A DNA stretch of 64,000 bases from Alkalicella caledoniensis (GTDB lineage: Bacteria > Bacillota > Proteinivoracia > Proteinivoracales > Proteinivoracaceae): positions 3,162,001 to 3,226,000 of the forward strand of contig NZ_CP058559.1 in NCBI RefSeq assembly GCF_014467015.1. Reading direction: 5' to 3'. The first letter of the stretch is position 1, and the number at the start of each line of letters is the position of its first letter. The translations under genes and the position numbers were made by a program. Below, piece by piece: positions 50,665-60,019 of the stretch. The notes beneath the pieces are model-generated. The model was not told the DNA's origin. It was given only the letters and a program-made list of their open reading frames with translations, and ran no database searches.

Positions 50665-51753
50665 TTACACTTGCTCTTCCTGACTAATAAGTTCCACGGC
50701 TTCTTCATCCTTAATAGGATTTAGTGCCACAAACTCTGGCAACTCCCAATTTCTGATATGTCTAGCCCACCTTTCAGGATGCTTTCGTTGAGCTAGTTTA
50801 TAAGCTTCGATACGTTTAGCCATTATTGCCTTATCGAGACCGTAATGTCTCTGATAGGGTGTTATAAACTTAATACCACTATGCAAATGCTCGTTGTTGT
50901 ACCAACTTACAAATTTTCTTACCCATTTCCTTGCTTCATCTATTGATTGAAACCCTATAGTAGGGTACTTCGGAACATATTTCATTGTTTTAAATAGTGA
51001 TTCAGAGTACGGATTATCATTACTTACCCTAGGTCTAGAAAATGAACTTTGGATCCCAAGCTTCTCTAGGGTTGCTTGAAATGTAGCAGCTTTCATTGGG
51101 CTGCCGTTATCAGAATGAAGGACCAGGGGTCTTCCAGCTATGCCTTGTGACAAGGTTGCTTTTCTTACTAGTTGCTCTGCATATTCTGCTTTTTCTGACT
51201 CCCAAACTTCGTACGCCACTATCATTCTACTAAACATGTCCAAGATTAAATATAGCTTAAAGTAAGCACCTTTTACAGAAGCATTCAACCAGGTTATGTC
51301 CCATGTCCATACCTTATTTGGAGCTGTCGCAATATGTGTAGGAGCTTCCTTTTTTATAGGCTCTTTAGTTTTAGATCTATGTGCATTCATTTTTTCTTCT
51401 CTCAATATTCGGTAAATTGTCGATTCGGAAGCAAGATATTTACCCTCGTTAGCTAACTTCGGTACAATCTGAGAGGGAGGTAGGTCAGCGTACTCGGGGC
51501 TATTTACCGTATCTAGTATTATGGAGCGTTCTTCATCGCTTAACTTGTTTTTGGGAACAGGCCTTTGCGCCAACGGACGTTGATCCTTTTTCACTTCATT
51601 TCCCTTAGACCAACGCTGATAGGTTCTATCGCTTATATTAAGCTCTGCACAGGCTGGTCTTAATCTAGCACCACTATCTACGGCCTCTTTGATCAGCTTT
51701 ACTGCTTCAACACGATCTGAGTCACTGATCAGTCTTCCTCGGGGTCCCCCCAA
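50665..51753 (-). CDS. OrfB transposase (rve/DDE integrase core) of the inner IS
   Basis: 362 residues. An N-terminal helix-turn-helix (KLIKEAVDSGARLRPACAELNISDRTYQRW), then the integrase core: Asp in TWDITWLNASVKG, Asp in LHSDNGSPMKAATF, Glu in SNDNPYSESLFKTMKY. Intact. It overlaps OrfA by 25 bases, and a G6 tract at 51746-51751 (GGGGGGA on the minus strand) is a classic -1 slippery site that would give an OrfAB fusion. Confidence 0.88.
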   Translation of the reverse strand: MGGPRGRLISDSDRVEAVKLIKEAVDSGARLRPACAELNISDRTYQRWSKGNEVKKDQRPLAQRPVPKNKLSDEERSIILDTVNSPEYADLPPSQIVPKLANEGKYLASESTIYRILREEKMNAHRSKTKEPIKKEAPTHIATAPNKVWTWDITWLNASVKGAYFKLYLILDMFSRMIVAYEVWESEKAEYAEQLVRKATLSQGIAGRPLVLHSDNGSPMKAATFQATLEKLGIQSSFSRPRVSNDNPYSESLFKTMKYVPKYPTIGFQSIDEARKWVRKFVSWYNNEHLHSGIKFITPYQRHYGLDKAIMAKRIEAYKLAQRKHPERWARHIRNWELPEFVALNPIKDEEAVELISQEEQV

Positions 51754-52223
51754 ATCGCGTTTGCCTTTTTTCTAAGTACCAATAAGGCAGCCGTTTCAGC
51801 TAATGCCTTTTCTTTCATCCGAAGCTCTTTTTCTAGCTCTTTAGCTTTTATTTTCTCTTCTTTAAGCTCACTCTTTATCTTCTTAGTATCTTCTACAGGT
51901 TCATTATTTGCATTAAGACATTGCTCTTTCCAAGCTTTAACTTCCTCTACATAAAGACCTTTTCTCCTACAATACTCTGCTAGTTGCAGTTCCGATAGAG
52001 TGGCTGTCTCTAAAACAACATGAAACTTATCCTTAGATGTCCACTTATCCTTTGGTTTTTGCTTTCTTAAACTACCATTGCTCCTTTTTACCCATGTATA
52101 GATAGTTGAGCTTGGTATCCCTAACTCTTCTGATAAATCATTCACTGTCTCTGATGAAGGGGGCTCAAGCCTCTTTAAAACTGTATCTATAAAATCTTGA
52201 CTATACTTGCTAGTTCTAGGCAT
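51729..52223 (-). CDS. OrfA (helix-turn-helix) of the inner IS
   Basis: 164 residues. YSQDFIDTVLKRLEPPSSETVNDLSEELGIPSSTIYTWVKR and KFHVVLETATLSELQLAEYCRRKGLYVEEVKAW are two transposase-type helix-turn-helix units. A coiled coil (IKSELKEEKIKAKELEKELRMKEKALAETAALL) then leads into the slippery overlap. GGAGAGAGAATA precedes the ATG. Confidence 0.85.
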   Translation of the reverse strand: MPRTSKYSQDFIDTVLKRLEPPSSETVNDLSEELGIPSSTIYTWVKRSNGSLRKQKPKDKWTSKDKFHVVLETATLSELQLAEYCRRKGLYVEEVKAWKEQCLNANNEPVEDTKKIKSELKEEKIKAKELEKELRMKEKALAETAALLVLRKKANAIWGDPEED

Positions 52224-52303
52224 TATTCTCTCTCCTTAGGTTCATTGTCGTATTTTTTCTATTATACATCAATTTCTATACGACAACTATCCTAACACAT
52301 AGG

Positions 52304-52473
52304 GTAGTCAACCCATCAACACCCAACGACATATAATTACTGACCCATCTCCTCATGGTATCTTTACCGACACCGATTAACTTAGCTGCATGGCTAACTG
52401 AATTTTTTCCTTCTATACACATAAGAACATACTCTAACTTTTCTTCTGGTGAGAATTTACTTTTCCGACCCAT
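52304..52473 (-). pseudogene. IS150-type orfA, 5' part (gene split by insertion)
   Basis: Starts MGRKSKFSPEEKLEYVLMCI and carries the first helix-turn-helix (HAAKLIGVGKDTMRRWV). After DGLTT the frame runs into the inner IS and stops at 52276. AAGGAGGAGTATTTTTT precedes the ATG, as in other IS150-group elements. Confidence 0.85.
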
Positions 52474-52546
52474 AAAAAATACTCCTCCTTGTTGTAAACA
52501 GTTTTTATTATTTTAACTGTCTACCACAAGGGGAGCATATCACAAC

Positions 52547-52554
52547 GGCGCTTT
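52547..52554 (+). terminator. Right half of RND-gene terminator
   Basis: GGCGCTTT followed by GAATTTT; pairs with 48792-48799. Separated from its partner by 3.7 kb of inserted DNA. Confidence 0.8.
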
Positions 52555-52685
52555 GAATTTTGGTTTAATTTTACAAAAATTGTTACTTTTTTCCTAACTA
52601 AACCATTTATTTTTCCCCTATTTATGTTAAAATAGTAGTGTTGGTAGAACTATTGTCCTAATGGAAGAAATGGGGGATTATTACT

Positions 52686-54302
52686 ATGTCAAACATTAAA
52701 AAAAGGTTGGGGGATTTATTGGTTGAAAACCATATGTTGACAGAGGAACAGCTTATGGAAGCATTAAGGTACCAAAAGCAGAATGAAATGAGGCTAGGAG
52801 ATGCTTTGGTGGAGCTAGAGCTTATTACATATGAAGCACTTATAGAAGTTCTGGAATTTCAGTTAGGCATTCCCCATGTAAATTTATATAAATTTGCTAT
52901 TGAAGAAAAGGTTATCAACTTAATTGATAGTAATCTTGCAAAGAGATTTTCTGTTATCCCACTAAAGCTAAACGGTAAAAGCTTAACCCTTGCTATGATG
53001 GACCCATTGGACATAGTGGCCATTGATGAAATAGCAAGGGTTACAGGCTTTGATGTTGAGCCGGTAATCGCATCACCTACTGAGATACAAAGAGTGCTTG
53101 ATCAACATTATGGGATTAAAGAGTCAGTTGACAAGGTTATTAGAAACCTTGAAAGTACGAAGGACATAGAAAAGGAAATACTTGAGATCGACCAATTGAA
53201 AGAAATGGTTGACGATGCACCTATAGTTAGGGTTGTTAACTCCATTATTGATCAGGCCATAAAAGAAGGGGCCAGTGATATACATATTGAGCCAAGTGCT
53301 GATAAACTGGTTATTCGATTTAGGGTGGATGGTGTCCTTAGGGACATTATGAACTCTCCTAAACATACCCAAGGGGTTATTATATCAAGACTTAAGATTA
53401 TGGCAAACATGGATATTGCAGAAAGAAGGCTTCCGCAGGACAATCGATTCCAGACTAATGTAGGGGGAAAAGAAATCGATGTGAGGGTTTCTACTTTACC
53501 AACTATCTATGGTGAAAAAATGGTTATGAGGATTTTAGATACCAGTTCTCTTATTTTAGATATCAATAACCTTGGGATGGAGAAATTTAATCTTAACAGA
53601 TTTAAGGAGATTATATCTAAGCCAAACGGTATTTTCTTGGTAACTGGGCCAACTGGATGTGGAAAAACAACTACACTTTATTCATTATTAAGTTATTTTA
53701 ATTCTAGAGATAAAAATATAGTTACAATAGAAGACCCTGTAGAGTATCGTCTAGTGGGTATAAATCAAGTTAATGTAATACCTAAGATAGGGCTTAACTT
53801 TGCAGAGGGTTTACGTTCAATTCTTAGACAGGACCCTGATATAGTAATGGTGGGAGAAATCAGGGATAAAGAAACAGCAGAAATAGCCATTAGGGCAGCC
53901 CTTACTGGTCATGTGGTTCTTTCAACCTTACATACAAATGATGCTCCAGGGGCTTTGAATAGACTTATAGATATGGGCCTGCCACCATTTTTAGTGGCTT
54001 CTGCTATCAATGGTGTAATGGCTCAGCGCTTGGTAAGGAGAATCTGTGCTACCTGTGGTGGATCTGGGTGTGGTAAGTGTAACAACACTGGATATAAAGG
54101 TAGGGCAGCTATTCATGAAATTCTTGTTATGGATGATGACATGAGACAGGGGGTAATGAACAAGATTAGTAATAAAGAATTAAAGCAATTGGCACTGAAC
54201 AAAGGACTGATAACCCTGTACAACGACGGGCTAGCGAAGGTGGAAAATAAAGTAACCACTAAGGAAGAAGTACTTAAGGTTGCTTATGGGGAGGAATTTT
54301 AA
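52686..54302 (+). CDS. pilB: Type IV pilus extension ATPase PilB
   Basis: 538 residues. MshEN-type N-terminal domain (KKRLGDLLVENHMLTEEQLMEALRYQKQNEMRLGDALVELELITYEALIEVLEFQLGIPHVNL), then the ATPase core: Walker A GPTGCGKTTT, Walker B DIVMVGEIRD, His box LSTLHTND, and four-Cys zinc site CATCGGSGCGKCNNTGY. In other bacteria MshEN domains bind cyclic-di-GMP, so such control is possible here. It drives pilin assembly. The first gene of the pil operon; its stop overlaps the pilT start (TAATG). Confidence 0.96.
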   Translation: MSNIKKRLGDLLVENHMLTEEQLMEALRYQKQNEMRLGDALVELELITYEALIEVLEFQLGIPHVNLYKFAIEEKVINLIDSNLAKRFSVIPLKLNGKSLTLAMMDPLDIVAIDEIARVTGFDVEPVIASPTEIQRVLDQHYGIKESVDKVIRNLESTKDIEKEILEIDQLKEMVDDAPIVRVVNSIIDQAIKEGASDIHIEPSADKLVIRFRVDGVLRDIMNSPKHTQGVIISRLKIMANMDIAERRLPQDNRFQTNVGGKEIDVRVSTLPTIYGEKMVMRILDTSSLILDINNLGMEKFNLNRFKEIISKPNGIFLVTGPTGCGKTTTLYSLLSYFNSRDKNIVTIEDPVEYRLVGINQVNVIPKIGLNFAEGLRSILRQDPDIVMVGEIRDKETAEIAIRAALTGHVVLSTLHTNDAPGALNRLIDMGLPPFLVASAINGVMAQRLVRRICATCGGSGCGKCNNTGYKGRAAIHEILVMDDDMRQGVMNKISNKELKQLALNKGLITLYNDGLAKVENKVTTKEEVLKVAYGEEF

Positions 54303-55339
54303 TGTCAATCATTAGTATTTTAGAAAATGCCTGTAAAAGGGATGCCTCTGATATTCACTTAACTTACGGTAGCCCCGTGATATACAGAATACAAGGTTCA
54401 TTGGTCACTGTAAATGCCGATATATTAACTGAAGAAACCCTAAAGGAGTACGCATATACACTTTTAAGAAGGGCTGGACTCTTTAACAACGGAGAAAAGA
54501 TTGAAAATGTTAAAGAAATAGATTTTTCTTTTGATTTAGATGCAATAAATCGATTTAGAGTGAATATATTTAGGCAGCGAGGATATTATTCCATAGCTGC
54601 AAGGGTTATACCTACTAACATACCAAATTGGGGGACACTAGGGCTTCCTGACTCTGCTAAAGATTTTGCACAACTTAAAAAAGGATTGGTACTGGTCACA
54701 GGGCCAACTGGAAGTGGAAAATCAACAACTTTAGCTTCACTTCTCAACATTATAAATGAACAGCATTCGTCTCATATTATCACATTAGAGGACCCTATTG
54801 AATTTTTACATAGAAATAAAAAGTCTATAGTGAATCAAAGAGAAGTAGGTAAAGACAGCGATTCGTTTAAAGATGGTTTAAGGGCAGCAATGAGGCAGGA
54901 TCCAGATGTGATCTTAGTAGGTGAGATGAGAGATTTTGAAACAATTCAAACTGCCATTACCGCAGCAGAGACTGGCCACCTTGTTTTTGCTACACTGCAT
55001 ACAGTTAGTGCTGCAAAGACCATAGATAGGATAATAGATGTTTTTCCACCAGATCAGCAAAATCAGATACGGATTCAGTTGGCTGACACTTTAAGGGGTG
55101 TGTTAGCACAACAACTAGTACCTACAGTTGATAAAAGGAGAACCGTTGCTGTTGAGCTACTTAAAGTAAACACTGCCGTAAAAAACCTTATCAGGGAAGG
55201 CAAAAATTTTCAAATACAATCTATACTTGAAACAGGCTCTAAACAAGGTATGTGTACAATGGTACAGTCTTTAAGGAATTTGTTATATGATGGGATGATT
55301 TCAGAGCCTATATTTAATGAATATTATCAAAGTGAGTAG
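54302..55339 (+). CDS. pilT: Type IV pilus retraction ATPase PilT
   Basis: 345 residues. ASDIHLTYGSPVIYRIQGSL, Walker A GPTGSGKSTT, Asp box, RQDPDVILVGEMRD and the His box FATLHTVSAAKTIDRIIDVFP are typical of PilT, including the AIRNLIRE-like region (AVKNLIREGK). It depolymerises the pilus for twitching. Retraction implies real motility or DNA-uptake function. GGGGAGGAATTTTA precedes the ATG. Confidence 0.95.
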   Translation: MSIISILENACKRDASDIHLTYGSPVIYRIQGSLVTVNADILTEETLKEYAYTLLRRAGLFNNGEKIENVKEIDFSFDLDAINRFRVNIFRQRGYYSIAARVIPTNIPNWGTLGLPDSAKDFAQLKKGLVLVTGPTGSGKSTTLASLLNIINEQHSSHIITLEDPIEFLHRNKKSIVNQREVGKDSDSFKDGLRAAMRQDPDVILVGEMRDFETIQTAITAAETGHLVFATLHTVSAAKTIDRIIDVFPPDQQNQIRIQLADTLRGVLAQQLVPTVDKRRTVAVELLKVNTAVKNLIREGKNFQIQSILETGSKQGMCTMVQSLRNLLYDGMISEPIFNEYYQSE

Positions 55340-55347
55340 GTGAGAGG

Positions 55348-56550
55348 TTGTTATTTCAATATGTTGCCAAAAACATAACGGGGGAACTGATAAAAGGGCA
55401 GTTAGACGCAGAGGATTCAAAAAGGGCCCTACATTTACTCCGTGAAAAAAACCTTTTTGTTTTACAACTGAAAAGAGCGCAGCTCCAGACAACAATTAAA
55501 CTTTTTCAACGTAAGGTTGGAGTAAAGGATTTAGCTTTGTTTTGTAGCCAAACCTCAACAATGCTAAAAGCAGGAGTGTCAATAACCAGATCACTTCAGA
55601 CAGTGGCAGATCAAACTGAAAATAAACTTCTTAAAGATGCTGTAACAGATGTAATAAGAGAGCTAGAAAATGGAAATACCCTGACAGATAGTGTGAAAAA
55701 AAGGGAAGATGTTTTTCCACAGATATTTGTTTCCCTAGTTGAAGCTGGTGAAGCAGGAGGAGTACTAGACACAGTGCTGGAGAGGCTTTCCTTGTACTTT
55801 GAAAGTGAGAGGGAAATTAAAGAGAAAGTAAAATCCGCAATGACATACCCAATGTTTATCGGAGGGTTTGCCTTAGTTGCTTTAGTGTTTATGCTTGCAT
55901 TTATTGTTCCAAACTTTGTTAGTATGTTTGACCAGATGGGAGCAGGTGATGAACTACCTTTGATAACGAAGATTTTAATTTCTTCTTCGGAGTTTCTCCA
56001 AAGGAATATAATTTCTTTAATCTTACTTATATGTGCCACTATTTTTGGAATGAGATTACTATTACAAAAACCAAATATACGTATTTGGTGGGATTATAGA
56101 AAGACAAGGATGCCTGTTTTTGGCAAGCTTATAAAAAAAATCGCAGTATCAAGGTTTTGTCGAACAATGTCCTTAATGACAGCCAGTAGTGTGGGTATCG
56201 TAACTTCCCTACAGTTGGTATCAAAGGCAGTTGATAATAACAGTTTTGGTGAAGAGATCCTAGACGTACTAGTGGGTATTCAAGAAGGTGGTACCCTTGT
56301 TCAAGAATTCAAGAAAAGCAGGTATTTAGATAACCTCACCTTACAGATGCTTTCAGTTGGTGAAGAGACCGGTAATCTGGAAACTATGCTAGAAAAAATA
56401 GGCGTATACCATGAACAGGACGTAAAGTACTCCACTGAAAGACTTGCATCACTTATTGAGCCATTGATGATAGTGGTTGTAGCTATATTTATTGGCCTTA
56501 TACTAGCAGCAGTATTGTTACCAATGTTTGATATGATGCAACACATTTAA
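55348..56550 (+). CDS. pilC: Type IV pilus platform protein PilC
   Basis: 400 residues, TTG start with GGTGAGAGG upstream. Two GspF domains (VKDLALFCSQTSTMLKAGVSITRSLQ and VSRFCRTMSLMTASSVGIVTSLQLV), membrane helices at about 168-195, 218-238 and 370-392. It couples PilB/PilT to the pilus. Confidence 0.94.
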   Translation: MLFQYVAKNITGELIKGQLDAEDSKRALHLLREKNLFVLQLKRAQLQTTIKLFQRKVGVKDLALFCSQTSTMLKAGVSITRSLQTVADQTENKLLKDAVTDVIRELENGNTLTDSVKKREDVFPQIFVSLVEAGEAGGVLDTVLERLSLYFESEREIKEKVKSAMTYPMFIGGFALVALVFMLAFIVPNFVSMFDQMGAGDELPLITKILISSSEFLQRNIISLILLICATIFGMRLLLQKPNIRIWWDYRKTRMPVFGKLIKKIAVSRFCRTMSLMTASSVGIVTSLQLVSKAVDNNSFGEEILDVLVGIQEGGTLVQEFKKSRYLDNLTLQMLSVGEETGNLETMLEKIGVYHEQDVKYSTERLASLIEPLMIVVVAIFIGLILAAVLLPMFDMMQHI

Positions 56551-56571
56551 TTGTAGGGGAGAGGGGAGAAA

Positions 56572-57501
56572 ATGTTTAATTCTAATTTTGTCGCTATAGA
56601 TATTGGAAGTGGATATATCAAGCTGTTTTACCAAGATAAAGTGTATGAAATACAAACACCTGAAGATTCAATTTCAAGTGGTGTTATATCAGATGTGGGG
56701 AAAATAGCCGAAGCTATTAAAGCTCTAGTTTTAGATAAAAAACTTCAAAACAAAAGTGCTGTACTAGTTTACAATGGACCTAGTGTTTTTACTAAGGTAG
56801 TGAAAATCCCCATGATGAGCGAAACAGAAATACAAAATTATCTTGAACTAGAGGCTGATAATATAGTTCCTTTTCCTGCTAAAGAAGGGGTATTGGACTA
56901 TATAGTACTTAAGAAAGATGTGCAGACAATGGAGATTTTAGCAATGGCCATTAAAAATGAACTAGTTATTCCGTATATAAATGTAATCCAAAGGTCAGGG
57001 CTCACACCATTGGCCATAGATATTCCAGCCATGGCCATAGCAAGGAAGATTTTTAAAGAAAAAGAAGATGGTTTACAACTGGTAGTCGATATCGGTAATG
57101 CCACAACAGATATCCATATATACCAAAACTCGATTTTTAGCTTCTCGCGTAGTATTAACATTGGAGGAGCTGATTTCGACAACATTTTATCTGCGTCCAT
57201 GGGCATAGATAAAAAAGTGGCTTTGAAGGATAGACTGGCAAAGAATTACCAGCCTATGACCTTTAGAGGAATTTTAATGGATTTACAAAGGGAGCTTAAC
57301 AGATCATTTGATTATTTTAGGTATAGATTTGGCAATCAACAAAGTAGTAATTTTACTAAAGTCTACCTTATAGGTGGAAACAGCAACATGGCTGAGCTTA
57401 CGGATATCATCACTGAAGTTTCAGGTAGAGCTCCTCAGATATGTGAAGAAAGCAAAAATCTACTGGTTAGAGGTTTAGGGAAGTGGAGGTTGAACCCATG
57501 A
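56572..57501 (+). CDS. pilM: Pilus assembly protein PilM
   Basis: 309 residues. Actin-like ATPase: NFVAIDIGSGYIKLFYQ, LVVDIGNATTDIHIY and VYLIGGNSNMAELTDII are phosphate-1, phosphate-2 and adenosine motifs. It is cytosolic and binds the N-terminus of PilN (next gene, NINLLP). Overlaps pilN by 4 bases (ATGA). Confidence 0.92.
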   Translation: MFNSNFVAIDIGSGYIKLFYQDKVYEIQTPEDSISSGVISDVGKIAEAIKALVLDKKLQNKSAVLVYNGPSVFTKVVKIPMMSETEIQNYLELEADNIVPFPAKEGVLDYIVLKKDVQTMEILAMAIKNELVIPYINVIQRSGLTPLAIDIPAMAIARKIFKEKEDGLQLVVDIGNATTDIHIYQNSIFSFSRSINIGGADFDNILSASMGIDKKVALKDRLAKNYQPMTFRGILMDLQRELNRSFDYFRYRFGNQQSSNFTKVYLIGGNSNMAELTDIITEVSGRAPQICEESKNLLVRGLGKWRLNP

Positions 57502-58028
57502 GAAATATAAATTTACTTCCCTTACAATATAGACCAGAGCCAAAATTTATATTCAAGAGATTTGCAACTGTACTATTAGCAAGTGTAGTTCTCTTAACTG
57601 TACTAGGAAGCTTCATAGGACTGAGAATAAACATACTAAGTACTAATAAGCTAATAAACTCTGCTAATGCAAACATAGAAGCTTTAGAAAACAACCTTTT
57701 AGCAGTGGACAATGAAAACTCTCACTTGCAGAATGTAAGGGATATAGTTATGTTAATGGAGAAAATTGATGCAAGTTACATAAGCCAGGTTGAGGTTTTT
57801 AATGATTTAGCAAAGCATACGCCACCTGCTGTAACAATTACTAATGCATCTATTTATCCCGAAGGAATAATTTTAAATGGAAGAGTAAGTAATTTATCAG
57901 CTGTTTCTTTATTTTTGCAGTCTCTAAATAGTTGGAACATGTATGAAGGGTTTTCAATACCCCATGTTAACTTAGTAGAAGGTCAGTATGTCTTTCAAGT
58001 TCAAGGTTCTCTAAGGAGGGGTGAATAA
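57498..58028 (+). CDS. pilN: Pilus assembly protein PilN
   Basis: 176 residues from ATG 57498 (GGAGG 8 bases upstream). MRNINLLPLQYRP is the PilM-binding INLLP motif; one helix (about 20-45) and a coiled coil plus ferredoxin-like fold follow. Part of the inner-membrane alignment complex with PilM and PilO. Confidence 0.9.
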   Translation: MRNINLLPLQYRPEPKFIFKRFATVLLASVVLLTVLGSFIGLRINILSTNKLINSANANIEALENNLLAVDNENSHLQNVRDIVMLMEKIDASYISQVEVFNDLAKHTPPAVTITNASIYPEGIILNGRVSNLSAVSLFLQSLNSWNMYEGFSIPHVNLVEGQYVFQVQGSLRRGE

Positions 58029-58615
58029 TGCTAGAAATGTTTAAAAAATTATCCTCCAGAGAGAGAAATATGCTTATAATTCTTTGTAGTCTAATATTTC
58101 TTTATGTTATTTATATAACACTTTTTGAAACATCAATGACAACACTTAAGGATGCTAATAAACAGTTAGAGTCTTTACAGTCTAGGGAAGATGAACTAAA
58201 CCTGCAGTTAGCAACCTATAATGGACTTAAAAATAGATATGGTAGTTATGATATAAATGAGTTACAAAAAATACTGCCTGCTGAAGGTAAAGTACCGGAG
58301 ATAATACTTTGGATAGAGAGTTTGTTTGCTGATACTGGTCTCTCAAGACCAAATATCAGCTTGAATCTAGTTGAAAGCCAAGAAAAACACATGCAACTTA
58401 CACTGACCTTTTCAGGACCATATAATAGCATTTATTCACTGATAAATAACATTGAAAACAACACAAGGCTTACAAAAATTGAGAGAGTGAATCTCAATGG
58501 AAACCAGGGGTCTTTAAACGCAAATTTAGTTGTAAATGTATATGGTCAATCATTCCACGAAGTGCCAGATGGACAATTTAATTTTTCCAATGAAGCTCTG
58601 TTTAGAGGTCAGTAA
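58028..58615 (+). CDS. pilO: PilO-like protein
   Basis: 195 residues. Helix at about 14-32, a coiled coil (TTLKDANKQLESLQSREDELNLQLA) and a C-terminal ferredoxin-like fold, the PilO/GspM pattern. Sequence similarity in this family is low, so the call rests mainly on order after pilM and pilN. Confidence 0.82.
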   Translation: MLEMFKKLSSRERNMLIILCSLIFLYVIYITLFETSMTTLKDANKQLESLQSREDELNLQLATYNGLKNRYGSYDINELQKILPAEGKVPEIILWIESLFADTGLSRPNISLNLVESQEKHMQLTLTFSGPYNSIYSLINNIENNTRLTKIERVNLNGNQGSLNANLVVNVYGQSFHEVPDGQFNFSNEALFRGQ

Positions 58616-58617
58616 GT

Positions 58618-59358
58618 ATGGATTTAGCTATAATTGCAGTGTTTGGTCTATGTTTGGGAAGTTTCCTAAACGTTTGTATTTTCCGTATACCTAAGAAGCA
58701 ATCCATTGTTTCTCCACCTTCTAGCTGTATGGGTTGTGGGAAGAAAATTCCACCCCTTTACCTAGTTCCAGTTGTGGGGTACTTAATTAGCAGAGGGAAA
58801 TGTTTTAATTGTAAGGAGAAAATCTCTATCCAATATCCAATTATTGAGATAGTAGCTGCAGTGACAGCAGTTATTGTATTCAAGTTTTTCAATAATATCT
58901 TAGATTTTATTATCTTGTATAATTTGCTGTTGGTACTTTTGGCAATCACTGTTGTAGACTTAGAAGAAATGATCATACCAGATCAATTTATCATTTACCT
59001 TATCATCTGCTCTGTGCCATATATTGTTGTAAATAATAACTACATAAATATACTGGTAGCCTTAGGTCTAGGTATAGCATTTTACCTCATAGCTGTACTG
59101 TCTAAAGGAGGTATGGGTGGAGGAGATGTAAAACTAGCTTTTGTCATGGGATTATACCTAGGCATAGGACCTGGGATACTAGCTGTGTTTTTGTCTTTCG
59201 TCCTTGGGGGTTTAATTGGGATAGTTCTTTTGTTAACTGGAGCAAGCAGAAAAAAAGCCATACCCTTTGCACCATATATGGTGATGGGTACAGTTGTGGC
59301 ATTGTTCTGGGGAGAGAAAATTATTGATTTATATTTAAAATGGGCAAGGTTAATTTAA
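58618..59358 (+). CDS. pilD: Prepilin peptidase PilD
   Basis: 246 residues. LGSFLNVCIFRIP, the zinc four-Cys pairs (CMGCGKK and CFNCKEK), seven further hydrophobic segments, and the catalytic Asp in VDLEEMIIPD and GGGDVKLAF. It cleaves and methylates prepilins of this operon, and probably those of the comG-like cluster, which has no peptidase of its own. Confidence 0.95.
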   Translation: MDLAIIAVFGLCLGSFLNVCIFRIPKKQSIVSPPSSCMGCGKKIPPLYLVPVVGYLISRGKCFNCKEKISIQYPIIEIVAAVTAVIVFKFFNNILDFIILYNLLLVLLAITVVDLEEMIIPDQFIIYLIICSVPYIVVNNNYINILVALGLGIAFYLIAVLSKGGMGGGDVKLAFVMGLYLGIGPGILAVFLSFVLGGLIGIVLLLTGASRKKAIPFAPYMVMGTVVALFWGEKIIDLYLKWARLI

Positions 59359-59472
59359 AAGTGACAATTTTATAATTATTGCAGGAATTTAACTCTATTA
59401 GGTCGAAAGTACTAATAAAGGGTTTTATTTGCTAGAGGCAAAAAAACATATAAAAAAGAGGAGGAAATAAAA

Positions 59473-59805
59473 ATGTTTAAATTCTTTGGTAAGAAATTAA
59501 ATGAACAAAAAGGCTTTACACTAATCGAACTTATCGTAGTAATCGCAATCATTGGTATCTTGGCAGCAATCGCAATCCCTAGGTTAGGTGCCTTTACAAG
59601 CAGAGCAGAAGATGCAGCAGAAAAGGCTGATATCAGAATTATTGAAAGTGCAGCTCAGATGTATTATGCAGAGGTTGGTAGTTTTCCAGCGGATATTAGT
59701 GCTTTGACAGAATACTTAGATGAAGAAATTCTTGATAAATATGAAGGTACTACATTTGATACTGATAACGGTAAAATCTCTGAATTAAAAGTTGACGAAG
59801 ACTAA
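59473..59805 (+). CDS. pilA: Major type IV pilin PilA
   Basis: 110 residues. Leader MFKFFGKKLNEQKG is cut before Phe15, giving FTLIELIVVIAIIGILAAIAIP with the essential Glu5. Mature length about 96. The C-terminal domain is small with no Cys pair, as in clostridial GspG-like pilins. AGAGGAGGAAATAAAA is a very strong ribosome site, fitting high expression. Two hairpins follow. Confidence 0.92.
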   Translation: MFKFFGKKLNEQKGFTLIELIVVIAIIGILAAIAIPRLGAFTSRAEDAAEKADIRIIESAAQMYYAEVGSFPADISALTEYLDEEILDKYEGTTFDTDNGKISELKVDED

Positions 59806-59832
59806 GTACTCTTCAACAATCAACCATCACCA

Positions 59833-59896
59833 CCCTGTCCCACAGACAGGGTATGTGAGAAAGCTTCAAAATAAATATTTTGGAGCTTTCTCACAT
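59833..59896 (+). terminator. Double hairpin after pilA
   Basis: CCCTGTC-CCACA-GACAGGG, then a 21-bp stem (arms 59853-59873 and 59876-59896). There is no T-run. These may stabilise pilA mRNA or attenuate entry into the minor-pilin genes. Confidence 0.65.
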
Positions 59897-60019
59897 ATAG
59901 AGGAGAATAAAATATAATACTACCTGAGGATGTTTATGCATAATTTATTTCAGGAGGAGTTTTCTAAAGTTACTAATAATAAATCCTCTAAATTCCATGG
60001 ACTGAAAGGAAGTGGAGGG

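Larger units (their letters stand above)
50474..52303 (-). mobile_element. Second IS3-like element (1830 bp) inserted in orfA of the first
   Basis: Flanked by a perfect 6-bp duplication GTAGTC (50468-50473 and 52304-52309). Ends share GTTGTCG (inner) in 23-bp imperfect inverted repeats. Two overlapping minus-strand genes encode OrfA and OrfB. 50474-50664 is non-coding with a hairpin (AAAGGCA ... TGCCTTT, near 50567-50616). Confidence 0.85.
48802..52542 (-). mobile_element. IS3-family (IS150-type) element, interrupted by a second IS
   Basis: 27-bp imperfect ends share GTAGACAGT (inner part) and begin TGA. CAA is duplicated on both sides (48799-48801, 52543-52545), as expected of the IS150 group. 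It encodes orfA (split) and orfB on the minus strand. A second element occupies 50474-52303. Removing it and one 6-bp duplication leaves 1905 bp, longer than typical IS150 (about 1.4 kb), the surplus lying in the 3' non-coding part (48802-49063). Confidence 0.88.
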
